A model generated the notes under the pieces. The model did no database searches and was not told the origin of the DNA. It saw only the letters and a list, made by a program, of their open reading frames with translations. The position numbers and the translations under genes are program-made. DNA of 64,000 bases from Pythium myriotylum. Its lineage: Eukaryota; Oomycota; Peronosporomycetes; Pythiales; Pythiaceae. Location of the stretch: contig JALJCQ010000001.1 of NCBI GenBank assembly GCA_023091665.1, positions 372,001 to 436,000 of the forward strand. The letters are read 5' to 3'. This document shows, piece by piece, positions 28,647-37,903 of the stretch. Numbering within the stretch: position 1 is the first letter of the stretch; every line of letters starts with the position of its first letter.

Positions 28647-28702
28647 TATAGTGGGTGATCCCCCTGGAATTCTGGAAGCCTTATGGCGGACAGTTGTTGA
28701 GG
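28647..28702 (-). promoter_or_regulatory. conserved upstream box of the glucanase-inhibitor-like family
   Basis: On the - strand CTCAACAACTGTCCGCCATA then AGGCTTCCAGAATTCCAGG, about 145 nt upstream of ATG 28507; mirrored exactly at 30938-30993. Confidence 0.6.
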
Positions 28703-29323
28703 ACAGTCGGCGGACAAAGTAGCCCATCACTTGAGACAGAATTCTCCACCGTGAGCGCGTACAGTAACTTTGCGGGTCAGTTTCACGTAGTACATGGAAA
28801 GGAAATCACTTCTCTAATGGTGATTGGGTCAGACTCCTCGCTGGAAGAAGCTGGGATTAACCACGAATCGTACCGGAGAGTAGTCGAGAAAGGCGTCGCC
28901 TAAGCTGGAGACGTTCACACACTGTACTGAACGAGCAGTCGTACAGTGGGAGGAGGAGTCAGAATGGATTGTCCGTCCGTCTGGTCAGGGAATCCTCCTG
29001 TACATAAACGAGATAAGCCACAAGCTCGGTCTTGATCGTCAGTGTGCATGGCAGTGGGGTCTGGATTAGATCCCTGGGTAGTCGTGACCAAACATTCTTC
29101 TTTCTCCAGGGTTCTGTCCACGGTTGGAACACGCGCTTGGTGGGCTACCTTGGCTTGGATAGTTACAGAGGACGTAGCGAAGAATGTCTGGTCATCTAGG
29201 GGTCCACACCCAGAGATCTAATCCAGACAACCCGGACCCCCCTGGACAGCTCGAGACAGCCCTCCGTTAGTCATCACCACATCAGAACCTGTCTGATCGG
29301 AGCGGTGCCACAGCACCCATCAT

Positions 29324-30223
29324 GATTTCTTTTCACTCGTCCTCCCGACACTCCCAGATCGAATCTGGTCGCACCCAGAACTGTCGCGACTCGCATCCCC
29401 TTCCGCCGCCGACATCATTGCTACACAGGAGGCTGTCCACGCGGCGTGGAGACAACATGCATTAGTGGTGCTACAGACGGCTTGGCTCTGGCGCACTACT
29501 CCGGACACCAGAGATGACATCTGGACTCGCGAACATGCCATAGCAGTACTGCACGCGAGGCTTATGGCGTCACTCGGAGACCTACGGTGGAGGCGCTCGG
29601 ACCACAGCGCGGCGAGCCCCCACACTGCCGCTGCGATCGAACTCCTGCGACATCCTGAGGCTAGCATTCCAGCGGCCGTCGCCACGGCACCTACTGGCGA
29701 CCCCAATCTGCAATACCTACTGTTCTTCGATGGAGGATCGAGAGGCAACCCGGGTGCAGGAGGCGCTGGCGCCATCATCGTCCGGCTAGGTCAGAACGAC
29801 GTGAACGCAGAGGTTGTATTCACAGCCGCTATGTCCTATGCTCATGAGGCGACCACAAACAATCGAGCAGAGTACAATGGCCTGCTGACTGGACTCGATG
29901 CAGCAGCGAGGCACAAGTGGACCCCTTTGTCGGTCGTAGGAGACAGCATGATGATTATCCAACAAATGCGGAACTACAAGGCCCCGAGCAATGACGTACT
30001 CCGGGAGATGTACGCTCGCGCACGCCGCCTCGCAGACTCACTCAGAGTACGCGCCTGGCGACACCATCCAAGAGCTGCGAACCGCATGGCGGACGCGGCG
30101 GCGAACTTAGCGATGGATACGCGAACGAGTAGTCAAGTCGTGCACCCCACGACAAGAGAAGAACACACACGCATCGCAGATCTCCTTAACAGTGATCTCG
30201 AGCATTGGAGAAGGGGAGTTTAA
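29324..30223 (+). CDS. C-terminal part of LINE ORF2 with ribonuclease H domain
   Basis: The frame is open from the first base of the element to TAA at 30223, about 299 residues. It encodes a linker (HPELSRL..., TAWLWRTTPDTRDDIW) and a complete RNase H1-type domain: FFDGGSRGNPG with the first Asp, TNNRAEYNGLL with Glu, VVGDSMMIIQQM with Asp, and RAANRMADAAANLAM with the last Asp. All four catalytic acidic residues are present. The reverse transcriptase and endonuclease parts are missing because of 5' truncation, so the copy cannot move by itself. RNase H at the end of ORF2 is known from I-type and related LINE clades. Confidence 0.8.
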   Translation, partial: DFFSLVLPTLPDRIWSHPELSRLASPSAADIIATQEAVHAAWRQHALVVLQTAWLWRTTPDTRDDIWTREHAIAVLHARLMASLGDLRWRRSDHSAASPHTAAAIELLRHPEASIPAAVATAPTGDPNLQYLLFFDGGSRGNPGAGGAGAIIVRLGQNDVNAEVVFTAAMSYAHEATTNNRAEYNGLLTGLDAAARHKWTPLSVVGDSMMIIQQMRNYKAPSNDVLREMYARARRLADSLRVRAWRHHPRAANRMADAAANLAMDTRTSSQVVHPTTREEHTRIADLLNSDLEHWRRGV

Positions 30224-30300
30224 TCCTAACGGTGGCGACTAGCGCCGGCTATCGGTCTCTATATGAGCTGACTAATAGACCTCACTTGAATTGTCAATTG
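29324..30300 (+). mobile_element. 5'-truncated LINE with 14-bp target duplication
   Basis: ACAGCACCCATCAT occurs at 29310-29323 and again at 30301-30314, bracketing a 977-bp segment that is one open frame followed by a 3' tail (CCGGCTATCGGTCTCTATAT then GAGCTGACTAATAGACCTCA). Loss of the 5' part and the variable-length target duplication are typical of LINE insertions. It lies in the spacer of the palindrome. Confidence 0.85.
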
Positions 30301-30937
30301 ACAGCACCCATCATTACGGTACCCCAAACATCACAACTTGATGGGTGGTGTGGTACAGTACTGCTCTGGTCAGCCAACTCGCACGTCGAGTCTCGTCTCG
30401 TCAACGCCGACGACAGCACGTTGGACCGTGAGCGATCGACATGAGGACGCATTACAGTACTCCATCCTGACACAGTCGCGGTCTTCCCCGGGGATCGTCG
30501 CTGAGAGGAGCTTGATGGGATGGCAGTCTTCACCACCCAACGCATTTCCCACTTGGGTGGGGGAAAGGGCCGGAAAAATTGGTTCCCTCCCACTTTACAG
30601 CCATGCACTACCGAGTTTGTGGCTTATCTCGTTTATGTACAGGAGGATTCCTTGACCAGACGGACGGACAATCCATTCTGACTCCTCCTCCCACTGTACG
30701 ACTGCTCGTTCAGTACAGTGTGTGAACGTCTCCAGCTTAGGCGACGCCTTTCTCGACTACTCTCCGGTACGATTCGTGGTTAATCCCAGCTTCTTCCAGC
30801 GAGGAGTCTGACCCAATCACCATTAGAGAAGTGATTTCCTTTCCATGTACTACGTGAAACTGACCCGCAAAGTTACTGTACGCGCTCACGGTGGAGAATT
30901 CTGTCTCAAGTGATGGGCTACTTTGTCCGCCGACTGT

Positions 30938-30993
30938 CCTCAACAACTGTCCGCCATAAGGCTTCCAGAATTCCAGGGGGATCACCCACTATA
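30938..30993 (+). promoter_or_regulatory. conserved upstream box of the glucanase-inhibitor-like family
   Basis: Mirror of 28647-28702, about 140 nt before ATG 31133; the Inr/FPR motif CCATTATCCAATTGG follows at 31072-31086. Confidence 0.6.
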
Positions 30994-31132
30994 ATAACGC
31001 CGAGGTCTGCGGTAGCCCCACAAGCCGCGCTGCAGCGCGCCGTCGCGAGTCGGCTCTCTCCTGATCGGATCGCCATTATCCAATTGGACGCGTCCCAATA
31101 ACACCAACATACCTCCTCAACGACCATCGACC

Positions 31133-31912
31133 ATGAAGACCGCCGCCGCTCTCGCCGCCGCCTCCGCCGTGCTTGCTACTGTGGCTCACGCCACCCCGAG
31201 CGCCGACCAGCACCGCATCCTTGCTGAGTCTTTCGTGTCGCCCGGCGACAAGACCTACGTCGTCGGCCTTCGAGGACCCGGGATCGATGCAACGGGCTGC
31301 GGAGGCGTGCTCATCACCAAGAAGCACGTGCTGACCTCGAAGCAGTGTGTCGGCTGGATGGACACAGCCTACGTGGGTGAGAACACGGGCGATGGCCTCA
31401 CGACGGGCGAGGCTTTGAGCATCGTCAAGACGACGGTCCACCCCAACGCCCAACAGAAAGCCTACGACTACGCCATTTTCGAGCTCGAGAGCGAGTCCAA
31501 GTTCACGCCCGTGGCTCTCGCGGATCGCCCCGCGTCGGCGTATGTCGGTAAGACGGCTTCGAGCTTCGGCTGGAACACGTCGTCCTACAAGCCGCCAGCC
31601 AAGAACGTGCTCATGCGCAACACCAACACGATCCACTCAGAAGCCGACTGCAAGAACGCGACGACCACCGAGACCATCGGCGAGACGCTCTTCTGCGCCG
31701 GCGGTGGCAAGACTGCTCCGCAGTGCCGGGGCTACTTCGGCGGACCCATCGTCATTGAGCGCGAAGGCAAGCCCGACCTTGCGCTTGGCAAGATCTACCG
31801 TACGGAAGGTTGCTCCAACTCTGCTGTGGCCGGCGCCGCGGGCATCTACTCGGACGCGTTCGCTGTCAAGGAGTGGATCCAGAAGACCGCACCGGGCGTC
31901 GTATTCGAGTAG
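31133..31912 (+). CDS. secreted trypsin-fold pseudo-protease, palindrome copy 2
   Basis: 259 residues, identical in sequence to the - strand copy at 27728-28507. The same substitutions at the catalytic His (VLTSKQC) and Ser (CRGYFGGP) predict a non-catalytic protein, in line with oomycete glucanase-inhibitor proteins that bind host endo-beta-glucanases rather than cleave protein. The surviving Asp is in DYAIFELE. Both copies keep the signal peptide, propeptide-like HRILAESF and full promoter region, so both could be expressed and dosage doubled. It converges on the deleted copy at 32807. Complete identity suggests a very recent duplication or continuing conversion between arms. Confidence 0.9.
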   Translation: MKTAAALAAASAVLATVAHATPSADQHRILAESFVSPGDKTYVVGLRGPGIDATGCGGVLITKKHVLTSKQCVGWMDTAYVGENTGDGLTTGEALSIVKTTVHPNAQQKAYDYAIFELESESKFTPVALADRPASAYVGKTASSFGWNTSSYKPPAKNVLMRNTNTIHSEADCKNATTTETIGETLFCAGGGKTAPQCRGYFGGPIVIEREGKPDLALGKIYRTEGCSNSAVAGAAGIYSDAFAVKEWIQKTAPGVVFE

Positions 31913-32508
31913 GCCTGGTCTGAGTGTTACTCATGTTACTCCACCTTCTGGAAGCTGATCATGGAGGGAAGTGCGGAGATTTATCGACGAGCCCGAGGCC
32001 TTGTAGCGTAGAGAGTCACACGTTTAGCCACAAGGTCATCATAAAACGAGTCGCCTTCGTGTGGCTCTGCATACTATATAGTAGGATTCGGATACGAGTT
32101 ATCAAGCACTCTAAAAAAATAATTAGCACGGCATCTCGAAATCTGTTTGAGCGAACAAGTTGAGCTTGACCAAGCTTGAACATGCATCATTATCGGCCAA
32201 CACGATCCGCTCGGAAGTCGAGAAGTTCGTCAAACAACGCACCCGAGAACATGTCCAGGGTTAGCGAACCCGACAAGTCCAGTCCACACTACGAACGAGG
32301 CATAACGATAATTCTCTCTCACCACCTTGATTCAGCTTCTCGGCTTCCCGTCGCTGACTTGACTCATCAGTTCGCGGAGAACTCGACTCAATCTCATCGG
32401 GTTCATTGTCCTGTATGTCGTTGAAGAGCATACATGGCAGTGAGAACCGTGAGACATCAAATCAGGATCTCGCAAACGAGGATTCGACCGCCAATACAGA
32501 ACAAGGCA

Positions 32509-32657
32509 ATTTTGGCAATTCAATTGAGGTCTATTGATTTGCTTATTTAGAAACCTATAGCCGGTGTGACGCAAAGTTTAGGTGTTACCTTCTCTCCAGT
32601 GCTCGAGATCTCCGGGAAGGAGCTCTGCGACGTGCTGGTGCCGGACCTGATCAGTAG
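32509..32657 (-). mobile_element. LINE 3'-tail insertion with 15-bp target duplication
   Basis: ATACAGAACAAGGCA is present at 32494-32508 and 32658-32672. Between them lies a 149-bp segment containing the LINE tail in reverse orientation (TGAGGTCTATTGATTTGCTT then ATTTAGAAACCTATAGCCGG). The equivalent site in the left arm (about 27130-27150) has a single copy of the target, an unambiguous empty site. Confidence 0.85.
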
Positions 32658-32806
32658 ATACAGAACAAGGCAGAGACAAGTCATCAATTCACTGTGAGTT
32701 TTTAAGTCTTACAACATTCAGAAGAGTCTGGTGGACGATCATGCCCCCAAGTTTTGCTGGTAGCTCGACAGAAGATTACGAACAAACCACAGACTCCGCC
32801 GCTTAC

Positions 32807-33223
32807 TCAAACGTTCTTCTGGATCCATTCCTTGACAGCAAACGCATCGGAGTAGATACCAGCTGCGCCCTTCACCTTGGACGTCGAGTTGGAGGACCCA
32901 TCCATGCGCTCAATCGGGTGTTTTGTCCTCTTGACGATGCGGAAGGATTCGCCCGTGGTCACCTTGTCGCCCATGTTTTCACCTACGACGGCAGTGTCGA
33001 CCCAGCCGATAAACATGGCGGAGGTAAGCACGTGTTTCTTGGTGATCAGAGCGCCAGGGAAGTGTGTTGTTTTGAGCCCGAGGCGAAGACTGACGACATA
33101 GGTCTTGTCGCCTGGCGACACGAACGACTCGGCAAGCATACGGTGCTCGTCAGCGATCTCGGTGGCGTGGATCACGGTAGCAATCATGGCCGAGACGGTG
33201 GCGATAGCAGCGATGGCCTTCAT
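32807..33223 (-). pseudogene. internally deleted glucanase-inhibitor-like gene, frame still open
   Basis: 138 residues from ATG 33223. The signal peptide (MKAIAAIATVSAMIATVIHA), HRMLAESFVSPGDKTYVVSL and GALITKKHVLTSAMFIGW match the gene at 26204. After RIVKRTKHP the sequence jumps to ERMDGSSNS, so about 106 residues including the Asp and Ser regions of the fold are missing. A second small deletion near the end changes the tail to WIQKNV and stop. Both deletions leave one frame, so a short secreted product is possible, but a stable trypsin fold is not. An Inr/FPR motif (TTCATTATCCATTTTGAC on the - strand) at 33267-33284 and the family box upstream are retained. Confidence 0.8.
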
Positions 33224-33349
33224 GGTTTGTAAGGAAGCTTGGAGCGGTCTCTTGGTGTTGGGATTCGTCAAAATGGATAATGAACGTTGTCTGGGTTGTG
33301 TCGATTTGCTGCGGCCTGCTGTGCTGCAGAATGCGCCGTCGGCCTTCAG

Positions 33350-33405
33350 AGTAGTGGATGAGATCACTGGGATTTGGGAAGTCTCTTGGCGAACAGTTGT
33401 TGAAG
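33350..33405 (-). promoter_or_regulatory. conserved upstream box of the glucanase-inhibitor-like family
   Basis: On the - strand TTCAACAACTGTTCGCCAAG then AGACTTCCCAAATCCCAGTG, about 130 nt upstream of ATG 33223. Confidence 0.6.
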
Positions 33406-33464
33406 CAATTTAGGCACAAAGTAATCCATCATCGGGGTGGAGATTTCCCGGGTTGGGCGGGATG

Positions 33465-33506
33465 CTCTGACAGGGCATGTTGAGGCTCAACATGCCCTGT
33501 TCAGAG
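33465..33506. repeat. short hairpin, arms about 19 bp
   Basis: CTCTGACAGGGCATGTTGA, a 3-nt loop, then TCAACATGCCCTGTTCAGAG; complementary except for one bulged base. It lies upstream of the deleted family member, with no gene attached. Confidence 0.6.
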
Positions 33507-34309
33507 TGGAGAAATCTTGAATGAATTATGCATTCTGGCAGGGACTAGTCCTAAAAAGGTTGTGGTCATATCGGCAACGTTTTTACAGCAGTTTCATGGA
33601 AGGTGCCTTCGTGAGCAAGAATGGATAACGCATCTCACCCATTTGGTCAAAAGATGCAGTAGACAAGGTGAGCCACAAACTTGGTGTCACTGCATGAAAA
33701 TAGCGAGGGCGAGAGACGACACGATAAAATCGCGGCATCTCTCGTGGGACGGAAACAACAAAAAAGGTCGACAACACGATCTCGAGTCCTGTAATCGTCG
33801 ACGTCTCGAAGCCCGACTCTGCTCCCGAGATACTGTGGGGCTCTGCTGCATCTCTCCCGGACCCAGCCACCGCCAACAATCAAGCCGCCTCTTGGCCTTC
33901 TCGTGGGCCCTCAAGCGGCGTCTGAAAACGATTGGCACGCCCAGAAGTAATCGGCACCAACACGCTCACACTCAGCCCCGATTCGTGACCAGAAGACGCC
34001 TCAGAACGCGCATCTACGGCCCCTCTATCACAAGCCTCGTTGACTCTTCCAAACAAAACAGCGTGGGAGAGAGGCAACACGACCGCTTCGAAGCATCTCT
34101 GGTGAAGAGGCTCTCACCAGAGATGCCTTGGAGCTGCCGTGTTGTCTCCTCATCATGATGATGCAATCATACCTATTGAGTTCGACCATTGTGAATCCTA
34201 ATAGCCCGGGTAGGCTGGGTTCACTGTCCTGCTAGTTCTGAACGTGCTCGGCCCGAATGGACCACCACGGACGCAGGACAAAGGCAAGCAGCTCTCGGAG
34301 TTTAGAATG

Positions 34310-34864
34310 ATGATGGTGAAGATGAAATCTATTAAGCGCAATAAATGTACCCTAATAGCTGGAGCTCTAATGCAACCCTGGTCTTACCGTGGGTCAACCT
34401 GGCTGGCTAGCCAGGGCTGTAAGTCGGAGGCGGCGAGCTGAGGCAGGTCTACATGGCAGATCCTGTCTGTGGGATGACGGACGTGGCTCGTGAGAGCTGT
34501 GTCCATCGCATGGGAGGCCATCGTCACGGCCATAGTGTTGTGGTTCTTTACTTGGTGGTGCCATAAGGTGACGCCGACCATGTCGGCGAGGCGTCACGCC
34601 CGGTCGTAGAGCAGCCGGAGCCGCTCATCCTGAGGCGCTCGATATTCCCGGAGCTGCCGTAGGTGCCGATGACTATAAGGTCACGCCATCCATTAGCGTG
34701 CGCAGCGTGGAGGCCTTCCAAGATACCATTGTAAGTGGCGCGGTTGTTGGTGGTGGTGGGGTCAGGGAGGGAAACCGCAGAACTCCACAAGACCTCGGGG
34801 ACAGATCCCGCGCTGGAGACTTGAGCAATGACTGCTCCGGCACCTCCAGGGGGAGGTTAGAATG
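34310..34864 (-). mobile_element. LINE fragment with degenerate RNase H, target duplication GGAG(T/G)TTAGAATG
   Basis: GGAGTTTAGAATG (34297-34309) and GGAGGTTAGAATG (34852-34864) flank the segment; the partner locus near 52590-52605 has one copy only. On the - strand it encodes a broken RNase H: TTNNRATYNGILEGLHAA and a C-terminal SHAMDTALTSHVRHPT block, in shifting frames. Its 3' tail (GCGCTTAATAGATTTCATCT then CATCAT repeats) matches the insertion at 48696, defining a second LINE family. Confidence 0.75.
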
Positions 34865-34980
34865 GCTCACAGAAGACGTGGGTGATTGAACTTGTGTGCT
34901 GGTTCGATCGCGTGGTTGGTCAACGTTGTCGCCATCGATTTTGCTGCGAGTAGTTGGTGGATTTAACTATATGTACCAAG

Positions 34981-35416
34981 ATAAATAAATTCCATTACAC
35001 TCAATGGGGGGTGACTCTCGAGTGCCTAGTACTTACACAGTCTTGTCTAAACAGCTTGGGGGCCTTGGGGAGTTAGAATATATAATTCTTTCTCCTTTTT
35101 GGTCTTGAACTTTTTGGCTGGTGTAGTTGTTGGCAGTCTTAGTCGATCTGCGATCTTGGTTGGGGTAAACATGTAACTTGTGCAAAATCTTGAGTGTTAG
35201 TGAGGGCAATAAATTTGTGTAGAGTGTTGAGAGAGCTTGTGTTTGTTGTTTCTTCGAGTTTTCTTCGGTAAGCTTGAGCGTGAAGAGCAAATAGTGCAGA
35301 AATTTTAGCAGAAACTTGGATGAAGTTTGGAGTTGCTGCATGGAAACGAATATCGTTGCGGTGCATCCAAATATGCCTTGTAACAACACATCTTGCAAAA
35401 TACTATATGTACCAAG
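34981..35416 (-). mobile_element. 436-bp insertion with 15-bp direct repeats, probably LINE 3' end
   Basis: ACTATATGTACCAAG occurs at 34966-34980 and 35402-35416; the partner locus near 52475-52500 has a single copy (with one change). The insert has no terminal inverted repeats, and its - strand frame at 35139-35366 could be the end of an ORF2 (HRNDIRFHAATPNF). Class is therefore tentative. Deletion between direct repeats in the other copy is the alternative. Confidence 0.6.
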
Positions 35417-35853
35417 ACGGTCGGCGAGGATGCGCGCCTGCTCAGATAGGTGTCGCAGCACGGGGTTACGCGGCCGGTGTCGCGTACGAAGCTGGGAAAC
35501 CACAAATTGACCCCTGGCTCCACTTACCCGGATTAATGAAGACAGCCAGTTTGCTGCAGGCACGGGCAACGTTGTGTGCAATAACCAGTTCTCAGGGTGA
35601 GATATGTCAGCTTTGAACAAGATCAATGGATTGTTTTCCTTCTGGGGTGGCATATCTCGTCTGCTTGCACAGACAAGATATATGGATTTTTAAATCCAGC
35701 GAACATCTGTCACTATGAGATTGGATTTGTGATCTGTGAGATGTGAGCTAACCCAACGGATGTTGAGTTCGTTCGAGTGCGCCGTCCATATCGTCTCCGC
35801 CATTCGCAAAGACGACTTCTCCTTCCGATCGAGAATCTCTTCCACTTCTCGTT

Positions 35854-37430
35854 CTGCTCGACCCCTCACTTCTCGCGCACACTTGTACTTTCTTACCCGG
35901 TTTGCCCCAGCGATTCCAAGAGATCCATGATGCTTTTGAATCCTATACTGCTCAACCAAGCAGCCACGCCAGCAGTCTCTGGATGGCCGTGATGCGTCGC
36001 TACGAGCTGCGACTCGTCCAGAAGCTTTTCTTCATGAAAGCCCACCCGAGTACGCCAACGAGACGCTCGTGCAAAATGTCGACGTGCCAGTCTGCGCGGC
36101 GATGTTTGGCAGAGTGGATGTACTGAAGTGGCTCGAAGACAAGACTAACAGAGACGAGTGGAGTGATTCGTTGCTGTCCGTCGCGATGAGCGCCAAGGAG
36201 TACGATGTGGCAAGTTGGCTACTGTCGCATCACCCGCAGACTTGCGTCGACAAGATGTCCGTCAGCATGTTGGAAGCATTGAAAACTGAGAACTACGAGC
36301 TCTTCAAAATGATGGCTTCGTCCCAACCAAACGCACTGGATGATAAGGTGCTATCATTGGTGGCGTCATCCTGTTCGATCGAAATGGTGCTTTTTATCCA
36401 CAATCTTGGTGTTTGCTGGACAGCAAATGCCATGGACTGCGCTGCTCGAGAAGGTCGACTCGAAGTCGTGGAGCTCCTTCATCAATACCACTCAGCACGC
36501 TCGACTGTCGACACATCAGATTCTAGCGCCTTGCACGAAGATGAAATCGGATATGAAAGCAAAGCATGCACGACGAATGCCATGGATTGGGCTGCGGCCC
36601 ATGGTCACATAGACGTTGTTCGCTTCCTCCACGAAAATCGGACCGAGGGCTGCACACAGAATGGAATTGACGGTGCAGCAAAGCGTGGAAACTGGGACGT
36701 TGTCCGTTTTCTGATTGTGAGTCGCACTGAAGGTTGTACGGGGAACGCGCTCGCGGATGCTGCAGAAGCAGATCAGTTGGACATTGTTTTATCACTTCAC
36801 CAAACTTTTGGTGTGACCACTACCAAGACAAAACACCAGCTCATTACAAAAGCTTATCACCAGGGTCGCATCGACATTGCCCGCTATCTGCGAGACACCG
36901 AGTGTGTCCCCTTTTCCAATCGTGAACTATGTAGCGCAGTCGCGGATGGAGACCTTGGGCTCGTCGAGTTGCTTCATGGCAATCATGCTGAACGATCCAC
37001 AGAGGAAGCTATCACTATAGCGGGTGCCGAAGAGAATATCGAGATGATCGATTATCTGCTGCGCCATCGCCAAGCGCGAGTCTCGCAAAGCACCTTCGAT
37101 AACGCTGTCCGTACCAACCGCATCGCGCTAATCAAGCGTCTCTACGACAAGTTCGGCTTCACTACATCCTGTATGCCCTTCGCTTTTCACTGGGGACAGG
37201 ACGGCCTCATCCAGTACCTGCACGAGGTCGTCGGTGCGCCGCTTCCTGAAGATGCGTTGGAGATAGCTGCATCGCAAGGGCTAGTTGAACTGGTCCACTA
37301 TATCTGGGAGAAACGTGGGGGAAATGTCGCCCGAGCAATTGAACGAGCAGAGGAGCGAGGTCATGGCGTCGTAGTGCGGCTCTTGAGAGAGCTCGAACCG
37401 AGTAAACAACTATCAGGCCTGACTTTGTAG
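35854..37430 (+). pseudogene. ankyrin-repeat gene with frameshift near 36050
   Basis: A 5' part in one frame (LLDPSLLAHTCTFLPGLPQR then SLWMAVMRRYELRLVQKLFF) matches the paralog start at 49164. Near 36050 a missing base (CACCCGAGTACG where paralogs need HPEYAN) shifts the frame, and from 36069 the protein continues VQNVDVPVCAAMFGRVDVLK through about ten ankyrin units to the stop at 37430. An acidic insert (SDSSALHEDEIGYESK) between two units is specific to this pair. No credible start codon joins the 5' part, so at least two defects exist. The inverted copy at 51215 shares the C-terminal two thirds. Confidence 0.75.
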
Positions 37431-37535
37431 GACTGTAGGAGACCACCACTAACTCGAGGAAACTGGATGCAATTTCATTCGTCATCCTACCCCGATCTCC
37501 TTCAATGAATCTACTCGAATGATCCACCTCTCTCG

Positions 37536-37903
37536 CCTGACAACCGTTAGCTTGGGCTGGCTTTACACAATTCTGTATCCATCTCAAAAAATACTACAGT
37601 TTAAAGTCGAATAAAAGCCCTCCCAGTCAATTGAACAACGCCGTCGTCGCAGGATTGTCAACCTCATCATCACCGCTCATCGGAAGCATTTCTCTTCTCC
37701 AACGCTTCCTCCCTGCTACTCGACTTGCGCGGGGCCAATGCATATAACTCCATGGTGAACGCCTTCCAAAAGGCAAGTGAGACCGTGACCTCATGAGCAG
37801 CTCCACAAAAGCTTCGAATTTTTGGGCGTGGGGGTGTTCTTTCTGTTTTTTTCTTCAGTTCCCGAGACAGGCGGACTCTTCCTTCTTCTTCTCCACATCG
37901 CGA
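37536..37903. other. intergenic, no feature seen
   Basis: About 370 bp between the ankyrin pseudogene and the next + strand gene. T-rich tract at 37839-37860 just upstream of the start; no RNA gene recognised. Confidence 0.4.

Larger units (their letters stand above)
27155..28985. repeat. left arm of a large palindrome (pairs with 30655-32485)
   Basis: Positions sum to 59640. The arm includes a whole family gene plus 5' and 3' flanks. Translated comparison in several frames across 27216-28903 shows no difference between arms. Weaker inverted similarity continues inward to about 29035/30610 and outward through 26995-27150 against 32658-32820 to the outer gene pair 26204/33223. Confidence 0.92.
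30655..32485. repeat. right arm of the large palindrome (pairs with 27155-28985)
   Basis: Mirror of the left arm. Just beyond it the similarity is interrupted by a 149-bp LINE tail insertion at 32509-32657, which is absent from the left arm and therefore younger than the duplication. Confidence 0.92.
33897..37535. repeat. inverted duplication, left copy (pairs with 51110-52905)
   Basis: Contains an ankyrin pseudogene and more than 1 kb of upstream DNA. The right copy lacks the two insertions at 34310 and 34981 and has a deletion of about 760 bp covering the 5' part of the gene, so the copies differ by discrete events as well as point changes. Confidence 0.85.
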
